This document shows, in pieces, positions 53,677 through 62,401 of a stretch of DNA of 64,000 bases. The stretch is from Marinomonas pontica (lineage in GTDB: Bacteria; Pseudomonadota; Gammaproteobacteria; Pseudomonadales; Marinomonadaceae): NCBI RefSeq assembly GCF_026191375.1, contig NZ_JAODTL010000052.1:1-64000 (forward strand), in the 5' to 3' direction. A program made the position numbers and the translations under genes. The first letter of the stretch is position 1, and the number at the start of each line of letters is the position of its first letter. The notes beneath the pieces are model-generated. The model saw only the letters and a program-made list of their open reading frames with translations, was not told the DNA's origin and did not search any database.

Positions 53677-54795
53677 GTGCGAATTTTATTGATCAGTGCT
53701 TACGAAGCCAGCAGCCATAAAGCGTGGGCGAAGACTTTAATGAGCGGAATGAGTCAGCATGATTGGGAGTATGTGTCTTTGCCTGCTCGACACTTTGCGT
53801 GGCGGATTCGCGGTAACGCCATGAGTTTTGCGTTTGATCCGCAATTTAAGTCCGTGATAGAGCGGTCATACGATGTCGTGATTGCGACGTCTATGACAGA
53901 CGTTGTTGGGCTGAAAGCCTTTTGCCCAAACTTACAGAACATTCCTTGGCTGCTGTATTTCCACGAAAATCAATTTGCCTATCCGGCCAGCGACAAGCAG
54001 CAAGGCTTGATCGAGATGCAGATGGTGACTATGTACAGCGCATTGGCTGCAGATGTCTGTGTATTTAATAGCCAATTTAATAAGGACACTTTCTTTGGTG
54101 GCGCGCGTGCTTTACTAAAAAAGCTGCCTGATTATGTCTCACCAGATTGGTTGCATGGCACAGAATCCAACGCTCAAGTGCTTACTGTGCCATTAGAAAT
54201 GTCCACTTCAATTGAGGTTTTCATGCCAGAAGAGGGCGTGAATACAAAAGCGTCGAAACGAATCAAATTGGTCTGGTCTGCGCGTTGGGAATTCGACAAA
54301 GGGCCTGATCGACTGTTGGCTATTTTAGAAGAACTAGAGCGCCGCGATGTAGACTACGAAATTGCCATCCTTGGTGAGCAGTTTCGCTCTGTTCCAAAAG
54401 AGTTTGATCAGATCCAAGCCAAGTTTTCTCATCGAATCACGCAATTTGGCTTTGCCCCAAGCCGAGCGGATTATTTGGCTTTTCTGGCTTCGTCAGATAT
54501 GGTGTTGTCGACTGCGCTGCATGAGTTTCAAGGTCTTGCCGTTCTCGAAGCCGTGGCCTTGGGTTGCGTGCCTGTGCTTCCTAATCGACAGGTGTATCCT
54601 GAATTGTTTGGTGAGTCGTTGAGCGCAAAGTCTTATCTGTATCAGAGTGACTTAAAGAACATTGAAAATGAAGCCAAATACGCGGTGAATTTGATTCAGC
54701 GACATGCGACAGAAAACACCGAAGCGCCCTCAGTCAGAGCATTTTATGCCGAAAACTTACTTGACCAGTACGATACGCTGTTGAGTTCATTATGA
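53677..54795 (+). CDS. QTMAN-like glycosyltransferase (tRNA-queuosine mannosyltransferase family, DUF3524)
   Basis: A 372-residue glycosyltransferase. The N-terminal half, starting RILLISAYEASSHKAWAKTLM and containing ARHFAWRIRGNAMSFAF, LYFHENQFAYP and VCVFNSQFNKDTFF, is the DUF3524 part shared with human GTDC1, which mannosylates queuosine in tRNA-Asp. The C-terminal half is a GT-B glycosyl-transferase domain with WSARWEFDKGPDRLL and LHEFQGLAVLEAVALGCVPVLPN. Bacterial members therefore probably glycosylate queuosine or a related acceptor. The N terminus is exact at the ATG-like GTG (53677), since the family starts here. Confidence 0.82.
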   Translation: MRILLISAYEASSHKAWAKTLMSGMSQHDWEYVSLPARHFAWRIRGNAMSFAFDPQFKSVIERSYDVVIATSMTDVVGLKAFCPNLQNIPWLLYFHENQFAYPASDKQQGLIEMQMVTMYSALAADVCVFNSQFNKDTFFGGARALLKKLPDYVSPDWLHGTESNAQVLTVPLEMSTSIEVFMPEEGVNTKASKRIKLVWSARWEFDKGPDRLLAILEELERRDVDYEIAILGEQFRSVPKEFDQIQAKFSHRITQFGFAPSRADYLAFLASSDMVLSTALHEFQGLAVLEAVALGCVPVLPNRQVYPELFGESLSAKSYLYQSDLKNIENEAKYAVNLIQRHATENTEAPSVRAFYAENLLDQYDTLLSSL

Positions 54796-54810
54796 ATAAA
54801 TCAAAATCTA

Positions 54811-54820
54811 TGTATATACA
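54811..54820. promoter_or_regulatory. Palindrome TGTATATACA, copy 1
   Basis: A perfect ten-base palindrome just after the QTMAN-like gene; the same word, with the preceding A, recurs 211 bp downstream before the YjiH-like gene. GntR-type regulators favour similar TGTATACA-like words. Confidence 0.35.
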
Positions 54821-55021
54821 AGCTGTTCGATTGAGTGGAACTTCTTCCTAAACGTTTTTTCTTAACCGTCTTTTAATTCCCCACTATCAGAATGACCTAA
54901 ATGCGTGCTGAGGGCTTTATATTGCGCTTATTCTGTGCGATATTGGCGATTCAGGTGCTTTAAAATAAAAACAACATACGAGAAGTCATCAGATAAAAGA
55001 GCTTATTGCCCCATTTTTATA

Positions 55022-55031
55022 TGTATATACA
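55022..55031. promoter_or_regulatory. Palindrome TGTATATACA, copy 2
   Basis: The second copy lies about 60 bp before the YjiH-like start, a position suited for an operator. The surrounding ATGTATATACATG extends the symmetry. Confidence 0.4.
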
Positions 55032-55092
55032 TGTTGGTATGTATTTTGCTTTTTCTCTTTTTGACTACTCACCTTCTTATAGGAAGCCTAAT

Positions 55093-56412
55093 ATGAACGT
55101 TACAGACTCAAAGACTGGCGTTGTCACGCCGCTGTCTCTTCTCAAACTTATTGCTTATAGCTGCATTGGTATTTTTGTCTTTTTCATTCCGATCGATATT
55201 GGCGGAAAAACGACAATCCCGCTGGATCATATTGTTTCTTGGTTACGTAAAGACTTTGCCGGAATGGCTGAGGTGTACGCGATTTTAGTTGTTCTGGCGG
55301 GTGGCGCTTACCCTTTCGTTTCGGGTAACTGGCGTGCCAGTAAAACCCAAACCGTCTTGTCTATTTTTAAAGTATTGGGCGTGGTAACCGCTGTCATGGC
55401 ATTTTTCTCAGTGGGGCCGGCTTTTTTATTCGAAAAAGACATGTTGCCGTTCTTGTTTAGTAAATTGGTGGTGCCGGTTGGTCTGATCGTGCCGATTGGC
55501 GCGGTGTTTCTTGCCTTTTTGATTGGTTACGGATTGCTTGAATTTGCTGGCGTGCTTTTACAGCCGATTATGAAGCCTCTGTTTAAAACGCCAGGTAAAT
55601 CAGCAATTGATGCGGTTGCGTCTTTTGTTGGCAGTTATTCTATTGGTTTGTTGATCACCAACCGAGTGTATAAGTCGGGTCAGTATTCCGCAAAAGAAGC
55701 GGCGATTATTGCGACTGGCTTTTCTACTGTCTCGGCTACTTTTATGGTTATCGTGGCGAAAACACTGGGTTTGATGGATGTTTGGAATGTTTTTTTCTGG
55801 GCCACTTTATTGATCACTTTTGTGGTGACGGCAATCACAGTACGCATTTTTCCGCTTAGCAAAATGGACGACACGGCAGAAAGCCGTGAAGTCGAAAAAT
55901 TCGAGCATTCGCGCTTCAAACATGCTGCGTTGGAAGGGCTTGAAGTTGCAAGCAACGCCGCGCCCATTGGTCGGAATATCCTGCAAAACATCAAAGAAGG
56001 CATGTTAATGGCAATGAGTATTTTGCCTTCTATTATGTCGGTGGGTTTATGTGGTTTGTTATTGGCGAAGTACACGCCAGTGTTTGAATGGATTGGTTAC
56101 CTGTTTTACCCGTTCGCATGGCTCGCACAATTGCCAGACCCAATGATGGTGGCGACGGCCTCGGCAACGGGTTTGGCTGAAATGTTCTTGCCAGCCTTAA
56201 TCGCCGCGAAAAGCGTCTTCGTTGTGAAGTTCGTGGTTGGTGTGGTGTCTATTTCATCCATACTTTTTTTCTCTGCTTCAATCCCGTGTATCTTGTCGAC
56301 CGAGATCCCACTGAGTATTAAACAAATGCTGATCGTTTGGTATCAGCGTGTGGCCTTAACGATTCTCATCGCTTCGCCCGTGGCGTTTTGGGCTGAACAG
56401 TTTGTTCGCTGA
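55093..56412 (+). CDS. YjiH family (nucleoside-recognition/gate domain) membrane protein
   Basis: A 439-residue polytopic protein with about ten hydrophobic helices. The gate-type segments EFAGVLLQPIMKPLFKTPGKSAIDAVASFVGSYSIGLLITNRVYKSGQYS and ATGFSTVSATFMVIVAKTLG are diagnostic of the YjiH/SpmA-like family. AGGAAGCC precedes the ATG at 55093; an upstream frame to 55006 adds only 29 unlikely residues. The substrate is unknown; some members are near nucleoside or purine genes, but not here. Two palindromes upstream suggest specific regulation. Confidence 0.85.
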   Translation: MNVTDSKTGVVTPLSLLKLIAYSCIGIFVFFIPIDIGGKTTIPLDHIVSWLRKDFAGMAEVYAILVVLAGGAYPFVSGNWRASKTQTVLSIFKVLGVVTAVMAFFSVGPAFLFEKDMLPFLFSKLVVPVGLIVPIGAVFLAFLIGYGLLEFAGVLLQPIMKPLFKTPGKSAIDAVASFVGSYSIGLLITNRVYKSGQYSAKEAAIIATGFSTVSATFMVIVAKTLGLMDVWNVFFWATLLITFVVTAITVRIFPLSKMDDTAESREVEKFEHSRFKHAALEGLEVASNAAPIGRNILQNIKEGMLMAMSILPSIMSVGLCGLLLAKYTPVFEWIGYLFYPFAWLAQLPDPMMVATASATGLAEMFLPALIAAKSVFVVKFVVGVVSISSILFFSASIPCILSTEIPLSIKQMLIVWYQRVALTILIASPVAFWAEQFVR

Positions 56413-56433
56413 TTGATAAAGATTGCCCTTTTC

Positions 56434-56476
56434 AAAACGAAATAAAGCGCGCTAAGCGTGTTTTATTTCGTTTTTT
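56434..56476 (+). terminator. Terminator after the YjiH-like gene
   Basis: AAAACGAAATAAA and TTTTATTTCGTTTT pair around a 14-base loop, with a T run at the end. Confidence 0.8.
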
Positions 56477-56521
56477 CCGTTTTAATACTCTCTCCTCATC
56501 CAATGACTGCTTTTTGTGACA

Positions 56522-57253
56522 ATGCCGACACTTCGTTATTCATCGATTTATTTTCCTGTCTTTATGGTTCTCTGGCTTGGTTTGTTTCTCGATAGCAGCA
56601 TGGTGGCCGAGCACATTCTGTTTAATCAGTGGACTACTAATTTCTTGGTATTGATCTGCTTTGTTTGGGTCTATTTGCGTGTTACCGCAAAAATAAAAAA
56701 GCTGATGCTTTATGGTGTTGCGCTGGCGCTGATTGGGGAGGTGATCTTTTCCATTTTTTTGGGCATGTACGAATATCGGCTTGAGAATGTCCCTATTTAT
56801 GTGCCGCTTGGTCACAGTCTGATCTACGCTGCTGTGTTTTATATTCAAAAGGAAAACATCATTCAGCGTAACAAGGCGCGTGTCATTTCGATTTTATATT
56901 GGGCAATGATTGGCTATTCAAGCCTTTGGCTGCTGTTCGATCAGGATGTTTTTGGCTTTCTTTGTACGCTGGTGATTGTATTGCTATTAAGAAAGCAAAC
57001 CGGTAACGAGCTGTTTTTTCTGATTATGTTTTTCATGGTGGTGTATTTGGAACTGTTGGGAACCTATTACCAGTGCTGGTTTTGGCCCGACACTTGGTTC
57101 GGTAAGGTGCCTTTCATTGCGAGTAGCAATCCGCCGAGTGGTATTAGTGTGTTTTACTTTGGGTTTGATATTGGCTGTTTGTGGATGTATAAAAAACTGA
57201 ATCGACAGAAATGGAACCGCATGAAGATATTTAGACAAATCCGGTCTTCATAA
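56522..57253 (+). CDS. Hypothetical integral membrane protein
   Basis: A protein of about 243 residues with seven hydrophobic helices joined by short loops and a basic C terminus (KKLNRQKWNRMKIFRQIR). Pieces such as VPIYVPLGHSLIYAAVFYIQKENI, FGKVPFIASSNPPSGISVFYFGFD suggest a conserved fold, but I do not recognise a family. A GTG at 56516 gives two more residues; neither start has a good ribosome site. It is convergent with gpx through a shared terminator. Confidence 0.65.
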   Translation: MPTLRYSSIYFPVFMVLWLGLFLDSSMVAEHILFNQWTTNFLVLICFVWVYLRVTAKIKKLMLYGVALALIGEVIFSIFLGMYEYRLENVPIYVPLGHSLIYAAVFYIQKENIIQRNKARVISILYWAMIGYSSLWLLFDQDVFGFLCTLVIVLLLRKQTGNELFFLIMFFMVVYLELLGTYYQCWFWPDTWFGKVPFIASSNPPSGISVFYFGFDIGCLWMYKKLNRQKWNRMKIFRQIRSS

Positions 57254-57254
57254 C

Positions 57255-57292
57255 CAAAAAAAAGAGTCACGTTATTGGCGTGACTCTTTTTT
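57255..57292. terminator. Bidirectional terminator between the membrane protein gene and the glutathione peroxidase gene
   Basis: AAAGAGTCACG pairs perfectly with CGTGACTCTTT around a seven-base loop with A and T tracts on both sides. Confidence 0.9.
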
Positions 57293-57313
57293 GTCTAGGC
57301 TTTGCTTTAACGC

Positions 57314-57847
57314 TTATAGATCGGCTTCAATCGATGCAACCAGTGCATCGTCTTTTGGTGTCACATCAGGAGAGAAGCGCTCAACCTTGCCATCTTTGGT
57401 GATCAAAAATTTTTCAAAGTTCCAAACCACTTCTGGTGCTTTTGTGGCTTCGATTTTATGACCTGCCAACATGTTAACCATAGCATCTCGATTGGGTGTC
57501 ACTGGCGCTGCTTCAATTAAGTTTTTGTACAGGGGATGCTTGTCTTCACCCGTCACAACAATTTTGCTGAACATGGGGAAGGTTACATCGTAGGTAAGGC
57601 TGCAAAACTGTTGAATGTCTTCATCGCTACCTGGTTCTTGACCTGCAAAGTCGTTGGCAGGGAATCCTAAAATCTCCAAGCCTTGCTCGTGGTATTTTTT
57701 GTACAAGGCTTCAAGGCCTTCGTACTGTGGTGTTAAACCACATTTTGACGCAACGTTAACCACCAAAACGGTTTTGCCTTGGTAGGCTGATAGATCAACG
57801 CTTTTGCCTTGGATGTTATTAACGGTTAGGTTCAATGGATGGCTCAT
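57314..57847 (-). CDS. Glutathione peroxidase family protein (BtuE-like)
   Basis: A 177-residue thiol peroxidase. VNVASKCGLTPQYEGLEALY carries the peroxidatic Cys (a Cys, not selenocysteine); LGFPANDFAGQEPGSDEDIQQFC gives the Gln and resolving Cys; WNFEKFLI holds the Trp/Asn of the tetrad. It reduces hydroperoxides, in most bacteria with thioredoxin. It is monocistronic. Confidence 0.92.
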   Translation of the reverse strand: MSHPLNLTVNNIQGKSVDLSAYQGKTVLVVNVASKCGLTPQYEGLEALYKKYHEQGLEILGFPANDFAGQEPGSDEDIQQFCSLTYDVTFPMFSKIVVTGEDKHPLYKNLIEAAPVTPNRDAMVNMLAGHKIEATKAPEVVWNFEKFLITKDGKVERFSPDVTPKDDALVASIEADL

Positions 57848-57938
57848 AAAAATTCCTTATCAATGTAGGTTCGATTCGACGATCTTAGCGGTTTGTCGTC
57901 TAAACAATGCGGAAAAAATGCATAACATTGTGATTGTA

Positions 57939-59276
57939 TTATTTCGAGACTTTTAATGGGCCGCCTTGGTCTAGCAATAGTTCACGTAATTTACAGAAGA
58001 CTTCTGGCGATTGACGAACGCCGTCGTGTTCGTAGCTGTTGGTTAGCCAAATTTGTGTGTTGGCAACTTGCTTCACTGTTTTTAATGACAGCTCGCGCGG
58101 CACGTACATGTCGTTGTGATATACCGCGGCTACGACGGGCACCTTGTTTTTAGCAAGTTTTTCAAGATCATAAAGTGGCGCGTAGTCTTGGTATTCCGCT
58201 AGGGCGTTTGCCGCCCCAGCATAAGGACGCAATGAAGCGATTTGCTCAAACATCCATGGATAGATCATTTCGCCAGTAAGCATCAAAGGCGAGTGTGTTG
58301 CGTCAAACTCACCAAATTGCGCACGCAATTGTTGAGCCGACCACGCGGTGCTTTTGTTTGGTTGGCCGTAAATGCTCTCATGAATTACCGCAAAAAGTGG
58401 GCCTTCGTGGTAAGTTGTGAGGTTCATCACTTGCTCCAAAAACACATCACTGAGTTGTGTCTTATCACTGCCCGCAAAGGCCTCATCAATTAACCAATGT
58501 ACTTGGTCAATTCCAGGCCCCATGCCCAAGAGAATGCCAATACTTTGGAATCGTTCTAGAGTCAGTTGATCGCCATCAGGCAGCAGCACTTTGTTGTTGG
58601 TTAAACAGTCAGCAATTTTTGCCATGACGCTGGTATCTTCTGGATAGCGCGCATAATAGTCTTGGTTTTTTTCGATCACGCGCTGATAGGTTAGCTGATA
58701 CACCTCTTGTGCGGGTTCTTCCAATCCCGCTAAACCGCCTGTTACATAGCACGCCGCTAGGCCTTCTGGTGCTTGGGATAGATACGTTAAGGTGATAAAG
58801 CCACCGTAGCTTTGTCCTAAGGTTTCGAACAAACGGCCGCCATAAACGGTTTTTCTTAAATGTTCGCAGTCGGCGACAATGCTGTCGGCACGAAAGTTAA
58901 GTAGATAATCTCGGCCTTCTTCGGCAGACATTTTTCTGATGAGGTTCGTATCGATCCGGCTGCTGCGGCCAGTGCCACGCTGGTCGATCAAAATGATGCG
59001 ATGGGTTTTTAACGCTTCCGCCATCCAAGAAGGAGAGCCCGGCATTGGGCGAGGGGATTTACCACCGGGGCCACCTTGTAAAAACAGCAATAAAGGCAGC
59101 TCATCACTCGCGTGGTTCACGTCTACCACTTCACGCGCAAAAACAGAGATCGTTGGACGGTGTTTAATGGGGGCGTTATGGTTCCTGTCAGAGGAATGCC
59201 AATCCAAAGGAACCTCTAATTCGAATTCAGTAATGAGCATGCCTTTCATCTTGTATTGCTTTTTTGCAGCGTTCAT
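57939..59276 (-). CDS. Proline iminopeptidase-like alpha/beta hydrolase (S33)
   Basis: A 445-residue S33 peptidase. LLFLQGGPGGKSPRP has the oxyanion HGGPG-like motif, LIDQRGTGRS is diagnostic, the nucleophile is in LGQSYGGF and the His in NSYEHDGVRQSP, with an Asp before it (NDMYVPRE). It cleaves N-terminal proline or other residues. No signal peptide is evident. The length is longer than many bacterial Pip enzymes but similar to the larger subgroup. Single gene. Confidence 0.87.
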   Translation of the reverse strand: MNAAKKQYKMKGMLITEFELEVPLDWHSSDRNHNAPIKHRPTISVFAREVVDVNHASDELPLLLFLQGGPGGKSPRPMPGSPSWMAEALKTHRIILIDQRGTGRSSRIDTNLIRKMSAEEGRDYLLNFRADSIVADCEHLRKTVYGGRLFETLGQSYGGFITLTYLSQAPEGLAACYVTGGLAGLEEPAQEVYQLTYQRVIEKNQDYYARYPEDTSVMAKIADCLTNNKVLLPDGDQLTLERFQSIGILLGMGPGIDQVHWLIDEAFAGSDKTQLSDVFLEQVMNLTTYHEGPLFAVIHESIYGQPNKSTAWSAQQLRAQFGEFDATHSPLMLTGEMIYPWMFEQIASLRPYAGAANALAEYQDYAPLYDLEKLAKNKVPVVAAVYHNDMYVPRELSLKTVKQVANTQIWLTNSYEHDGVRQSPEVFCKLRELLLDQGGPLKVSK

Positions 59277-59580
59277 TTTCTCTCCGTTATCTTGGTGTCG
59301 CCCTGTTTATTGTGGGTCACTTTAGCATTAGCCGGTGCTTGAGCTCGACTGTTTTCCACTAGCAATTTCCTATGGCAATTTTGGCAGTGTGCCTGTTGAG
59401 AAAGAACGAATTGGTATCCGAGGAAAACAGCACGGAATATGGAATTGGTGTACTTCCTAGCCTTGTAATTGTTATTTTTAGTACCAATCTATTACTCTAT
59501 GTAAAATGATTAGATATGCTTATTAGCAGTCTCATTGCCTTTTAGATTTACGACAAGACCGCGCTACGGAGTGCCTTTAT
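59277..59580. other. Intergenic region before the CBS gene, nothing recognised
   Basis: Divergent promoter region between the iminopeptidase and the CBS gene. AT-rich toward 59500. No clear promoter, hairpin or repeat was found by eye. Confidence 0.4.
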
Positions 59581-60138
59581 ATGAAAACATTAGATTTTTA
59601 CCCAACAACTGACATCGACGAATTGGCTTGGCCTGAAGAAAATTACGACCTTACTATTGATTCCCCAGCACTGAGTTTTTTTACTGATTTTCAAAACAAC
59701 AAACCTTTGATTGTTGAGTCCACTTGGTCTGTATTAAACGTAAAAGAGCTGATGCAAAAAGAGCATGTGCGCTTAAAATTTGTCATTGACGAGAATAAGC
59801 ATTTTATTGGTGTTGTTAGTGCTGATGACCTGATCGAACGAAAAATTGTTCAAAAAGTATCGGAAGGCTTAGAGCGATCTGAAATCGTCGTTGCTGACCT
59901 AATGACAGCTAAAAAGAATCTAAAAGCATTGGATTGGCAGGACATTTCCAAAGCCAGTATTTCTGATGTCATCACCGCCCTTAAAAATGATGGTGAACGT
60001 CACTGTCTTGTTATGGATCGTGAGAATCACAAGATTCGCGGTATTTTCTCTGCCAGTGATATTTCGCGCAGACTGCGTCTCAATATCGATATTCAAGAAA
60101 AAACCAGTTTCTCTAAAGTATTTACCGCCACACTTTAA
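59581..60138 (+). CDS. CBS-domain pair protein
   Basis: A 185-residue protein with two CBS motifs, at about residues 50-90 (STWSVLNVKELMQKE to FIGVVSADDLIERK) and 105-160 (VADLMTAKKN to IRGIFSASDISRRL). Such pairs bind adenine nucleotides and act as sensors. The N-terminal 45 residues are not family-like. Alone, its partner is unknown. Confidence 0.85.
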   Translation: MKTLDFYPTTDIDELAWPEENYDLTIDSPALSFFTDFQNNKPLIVESTWSVLNVKELMQKEHVRLKFVIDENKHFIGVVSADDLIERKIVQKVSEGLERSEIVVADLMTAKKNLKALDWQDISKASISDVITALKNDGERHCLVMDRENHKIRGIFSASDISRRLRLNIDIQEKTSFSKVFTATL

Positions 60139-60187
60139 AAGCCTAGCGAATAAAATACAGCCGGTTTTTTTAGGTTTTGATATGAAG

Positions 60188-60212
60188 AAAGAGCCTCACA
60201 TGAGGCTCTTTT
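60188..60212. terminator. Bidirectional terminator after the CBS gene
   Basis: AAAGAGCCTCA and TGAGGCTCTTT pair around a two-base loop, followed by T on one side and A on the other. Confidence 0.8.
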
Positions 60213-60251
60213 GGTATCTGTGAAAGGCACGAATGGCTACGCAATCCAAAT

Positions 60252-60557
60252 CTATTGAACGTTGACAAATTCCCGTATGCCTTGCGGGCCAAGTTCACGA
60301 CCATAACCAGACTTACCAATTCCGCCAGATGGCAGCCTTGGATCGCTTTTCACTATGCCGTTTACGGCGATTTGTCCGGATTCTAGGGTTTCAATGGCTC
60401 TATCTATGGTCACTTGGCTGCTGGTCCAAATACTCGCGCCAAGTCCGTATTCGGTGTCGTTTGCTAGTTCCAGCGCCATTAAATCGGCCAGTTCCTGTTT
60501 GTTTTCCCGTAGCGAAACCGCAACGGCTTTTAGCATCGCCGAATTACCTTGTTTCAT
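60252..60557 (-). pseudogene. Aldehyde dehydrogenase remnant (internal deletion)
   Basis: A 101-residue frame that joins two distant pieces of an ALDH. The first 30 residues (AMLKAVAVSLRENKQELADLMALE) match the N-terminal helix region, and they run straight into LANDTEYGLGASIWTSS and the C-terminal GGIGKSGYGRELGPQGIREFVNVQ. About 280 codons including the catalytic Cys are missing, so it is inactive. The C-terminal piece resembles succinate-semialdehyde dehydrogenases. It follows an amidohydrolase fragment with an ATGA overlap. Confidence 0.85.
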
Positions 60558-60769
60558 TCACGCGCACCGTGAAAACCTTCTTCGGCTGGCTGAAAGATAA
60601 GTACCACGGGCTGAGGTAACTCTGCTTCAAATTGTTTTAGCCACCGCGCTGTTGCCAACAGAGTCGCGGTATGGCCATTAAAAAACATTAATTTAATCAA
60701 TATAATGTGAATTTTTTTGCGCGCTAAAAAAGCGCGTAAACGTCCTAAAAATAAGCGTTTCGCCGTCAA
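60554..60769 (-). pseudogene. Amidohydrolase (M20 family) fragment
   Basis: Only the middle of the frame, from about 60679 down to 60556, is family-like: NGHTATLLATARWLKQFEAELPQPVVLIFQPAEEG is the M20 amidohydrolase core with the metal-site His and EE pair. The upstream 30 residues are basic and unrelated. The gene is truncated at both ends and is fused to the ALDH remnant. It is a relic of rearrangement or deletion. Confidence 0.8.
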
Positions 60770-60879
60770 ATTTATTTTATGAAACCCTTGTTATGTCTAA
60801 TGATTAGTAACGCAAGGATTGGATGAGATAAAGATTATATATCTAAGGTTTTATATAGAGCTGTTTTTTTAATTGAGCA

Positions 60880-60912
60880 TAAAAATGCCAGTCCATTAAG
60901 TAATAGACTGGC
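60880..60912 (-). terminator. Terminator after the aldehyde dehydrogenase gene
   Basis: GCCAGTC and GACTGGC pair, with an inner ATTA/TAAT extension. On the minus strand ATTTTTATG follows. Confidence 0.75.
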
Positions 60913-60938
60913 TTAGAGTTAATTAAAAAACGGTGTTT

Positions 60939-62384
60939 TTATATTGGATAATGCTGCTTTGGGTCTTCTATTGTTATCCAGCGTGAATCGGTAAATTCGG
61001 CGATGCCCGCTTTCCCTCCAAAACGACCATAGCCAGAATCACCGACACCGCCAAATGGCATTTGTGGTTCATCGCCGACGGTTGGGCCGTTGATATGGCA
61101 AATACCGCTTTTAATAGCATTGGCGCAGGCCAGCGCTCGATTAATGTCTTGTGAAAAGACCGCCGCGGATAGGCCATATTCACTGTCATTAGCCACCTTG
61201 ATCGCTTCTTGATCGCCATTGACGCGAATGATTGACTTGACGGGGCCAAAGCTTTCTTCTGTGTAAATTCGCATGGTTTGGTTTACACCGTCTAACAGTG
61301 TTGCTGAGAATATCGCGCCGTCGTTTTCACCGCCGCACACCAGTTTGGCGCCTTTAGAGACAGCGTCATCGATCAGAGCGTGCATTTTATCGGCCACTTC
61401 TGGGTTGACGAGAGAGCCTAAAACCACGGTGTCTCTCGGGTTTCCCCATGGTAGTGTTGATGCGCGAGCGACTAATTTTGCCACGAACTCGTCCGCTATC
61501 GCTTCATCAACAATGACGCGTTCGGTGGACATACAAATTTGACCTTGGTTCATGAACGCACCAAAAATAGCGGCATTGACCGCCCCGTCTATATCGGCAT
61601 CCGCCAGTACGACAAGCGGTGCTTTGCCTCCAAGTTCCAGCAAAGCGGGTTTCAGGTTTTCACCCGCAAGGCGGCCGATAATGCGGCCAACAGGGCTAGA
61701 ACCAGTAAAGTTCACATGACGCACTTCAGGCGCTTCTATTAACGCTTTGACGATGCTAGCCGCATCGCTTGGGTCGTTCGAAATAAGATTTACAACGCCA
61801 GCGGGGAAGCCCGCTTCTAAAAAACAATCGATGATTAAGCGGTGGGTAAGGGGGCAAAACTCCGAGCTTTTTAGAATCACAGTATTGCCGCAGGCTAAAG
61901 GTGTCGCAATGGCTCTGGCGCCTAATATAATGGGTGCATTCCATGGTGCCATAGCCAAACACACGCCTTTGGGTTTATTCACTGACATGGCCAATGTTCC
62001 CGGTTTGTTCGATGGGATCACCTCGCCTCCCATTTGTGTGGTTAAAGCGGCGGCTTCACGGATATGCCCAGCGGCCAGCATCACGTTAAAACCAGCCCAA
62101 GGTCCAGTTGCTCCGGTTTCGGTGATCATGGCCGCAATAAACTCCTCTTGTTTAGCTTCCATAATTTCTGCCGCTTTGTTGAGTAAGTGGCGACGTTCAG
62201 CCGGACCCGATTGCGCCCAAGCAGGGAAAGCGTTGTGCGCGGCTTTGGTCGCTGTCTTGACATCTTCCAGCGTGGCGGCCGCTGAGGTCGAGGCGACTTG
62301 TCCTGTGACAGGGTCAAGTCGATGATATTCTTTTTGGTTACTGGCTGTTAGGTCATTTCCACCAAGGCTTAATAAAACAGTCAT
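60939..62384 (-). CDS. NAD-dependent aldehyde dehydrogenase (vanillin/salicylaldehyde type)
   Basis: A 481-residue ALDH. APWNAPIILGARAIATPLACGNTVILK, FTGSSPVGR, LLELGGKAPLVVL (Glu) and MNQGQICMSTERV (catalytic Cys) mark the subgroup that oxidises aromatic aldehydes. The C-terminal PFGGVGDSGYGRFGG is usual. It is the third gene of the run livM, SDR, ALDH, starting 17 bp after the SDR stop. With the coniferyl-alcohol-dehydrogenase-like SDR it could convert an aromatic alcohol to acid through the aldehyde; this is inferred. A terminator follows. Confidence 0.87.
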   Translation of the reverse strand: MTVLLSLGGNDLTASNQKEYHRLDPVTGQVASTSAAATLEDVKTATKAAHNAFPAWAQSGPAERRHLLNKAAEIMEAKQEEFIAAMITETGATGPWAGFNVMLAAGHIREAAALTTQMGGEVIPSNKPGTLAMSVNKPKGVCLAMAPWNAPIILGARAIATPLACGNTVILKSSEFCPLTHRLIIDCFLEAGFPAGVVNLISNDPSDAASIVKALIEAPEVRHVNFTGSSPVGRIIGRLAGENLKPALLELGGKAPLVVLADADIDGAVNAAIFGAFMNQGQICMSTERVIVDEAIADEFVAKLVARASTLPWGNPRDTVVLGSLVNPEVADKMHALIDDAVSKGAKLVCGGENDGAIFSATLLDGVNQTMRIYTEESFGPVKSIIRVNGDQEAIKVANDSEYGLSAAVFSQDINRALACANAIKSGICHINGPTVGDEPQMPFGGVGDSGYGRFGGKAGIAEFTDSRWITIEDPKQHYPI

Positions 62385-62401
62385 GGTATTTCTCCTTGTT
62401 T

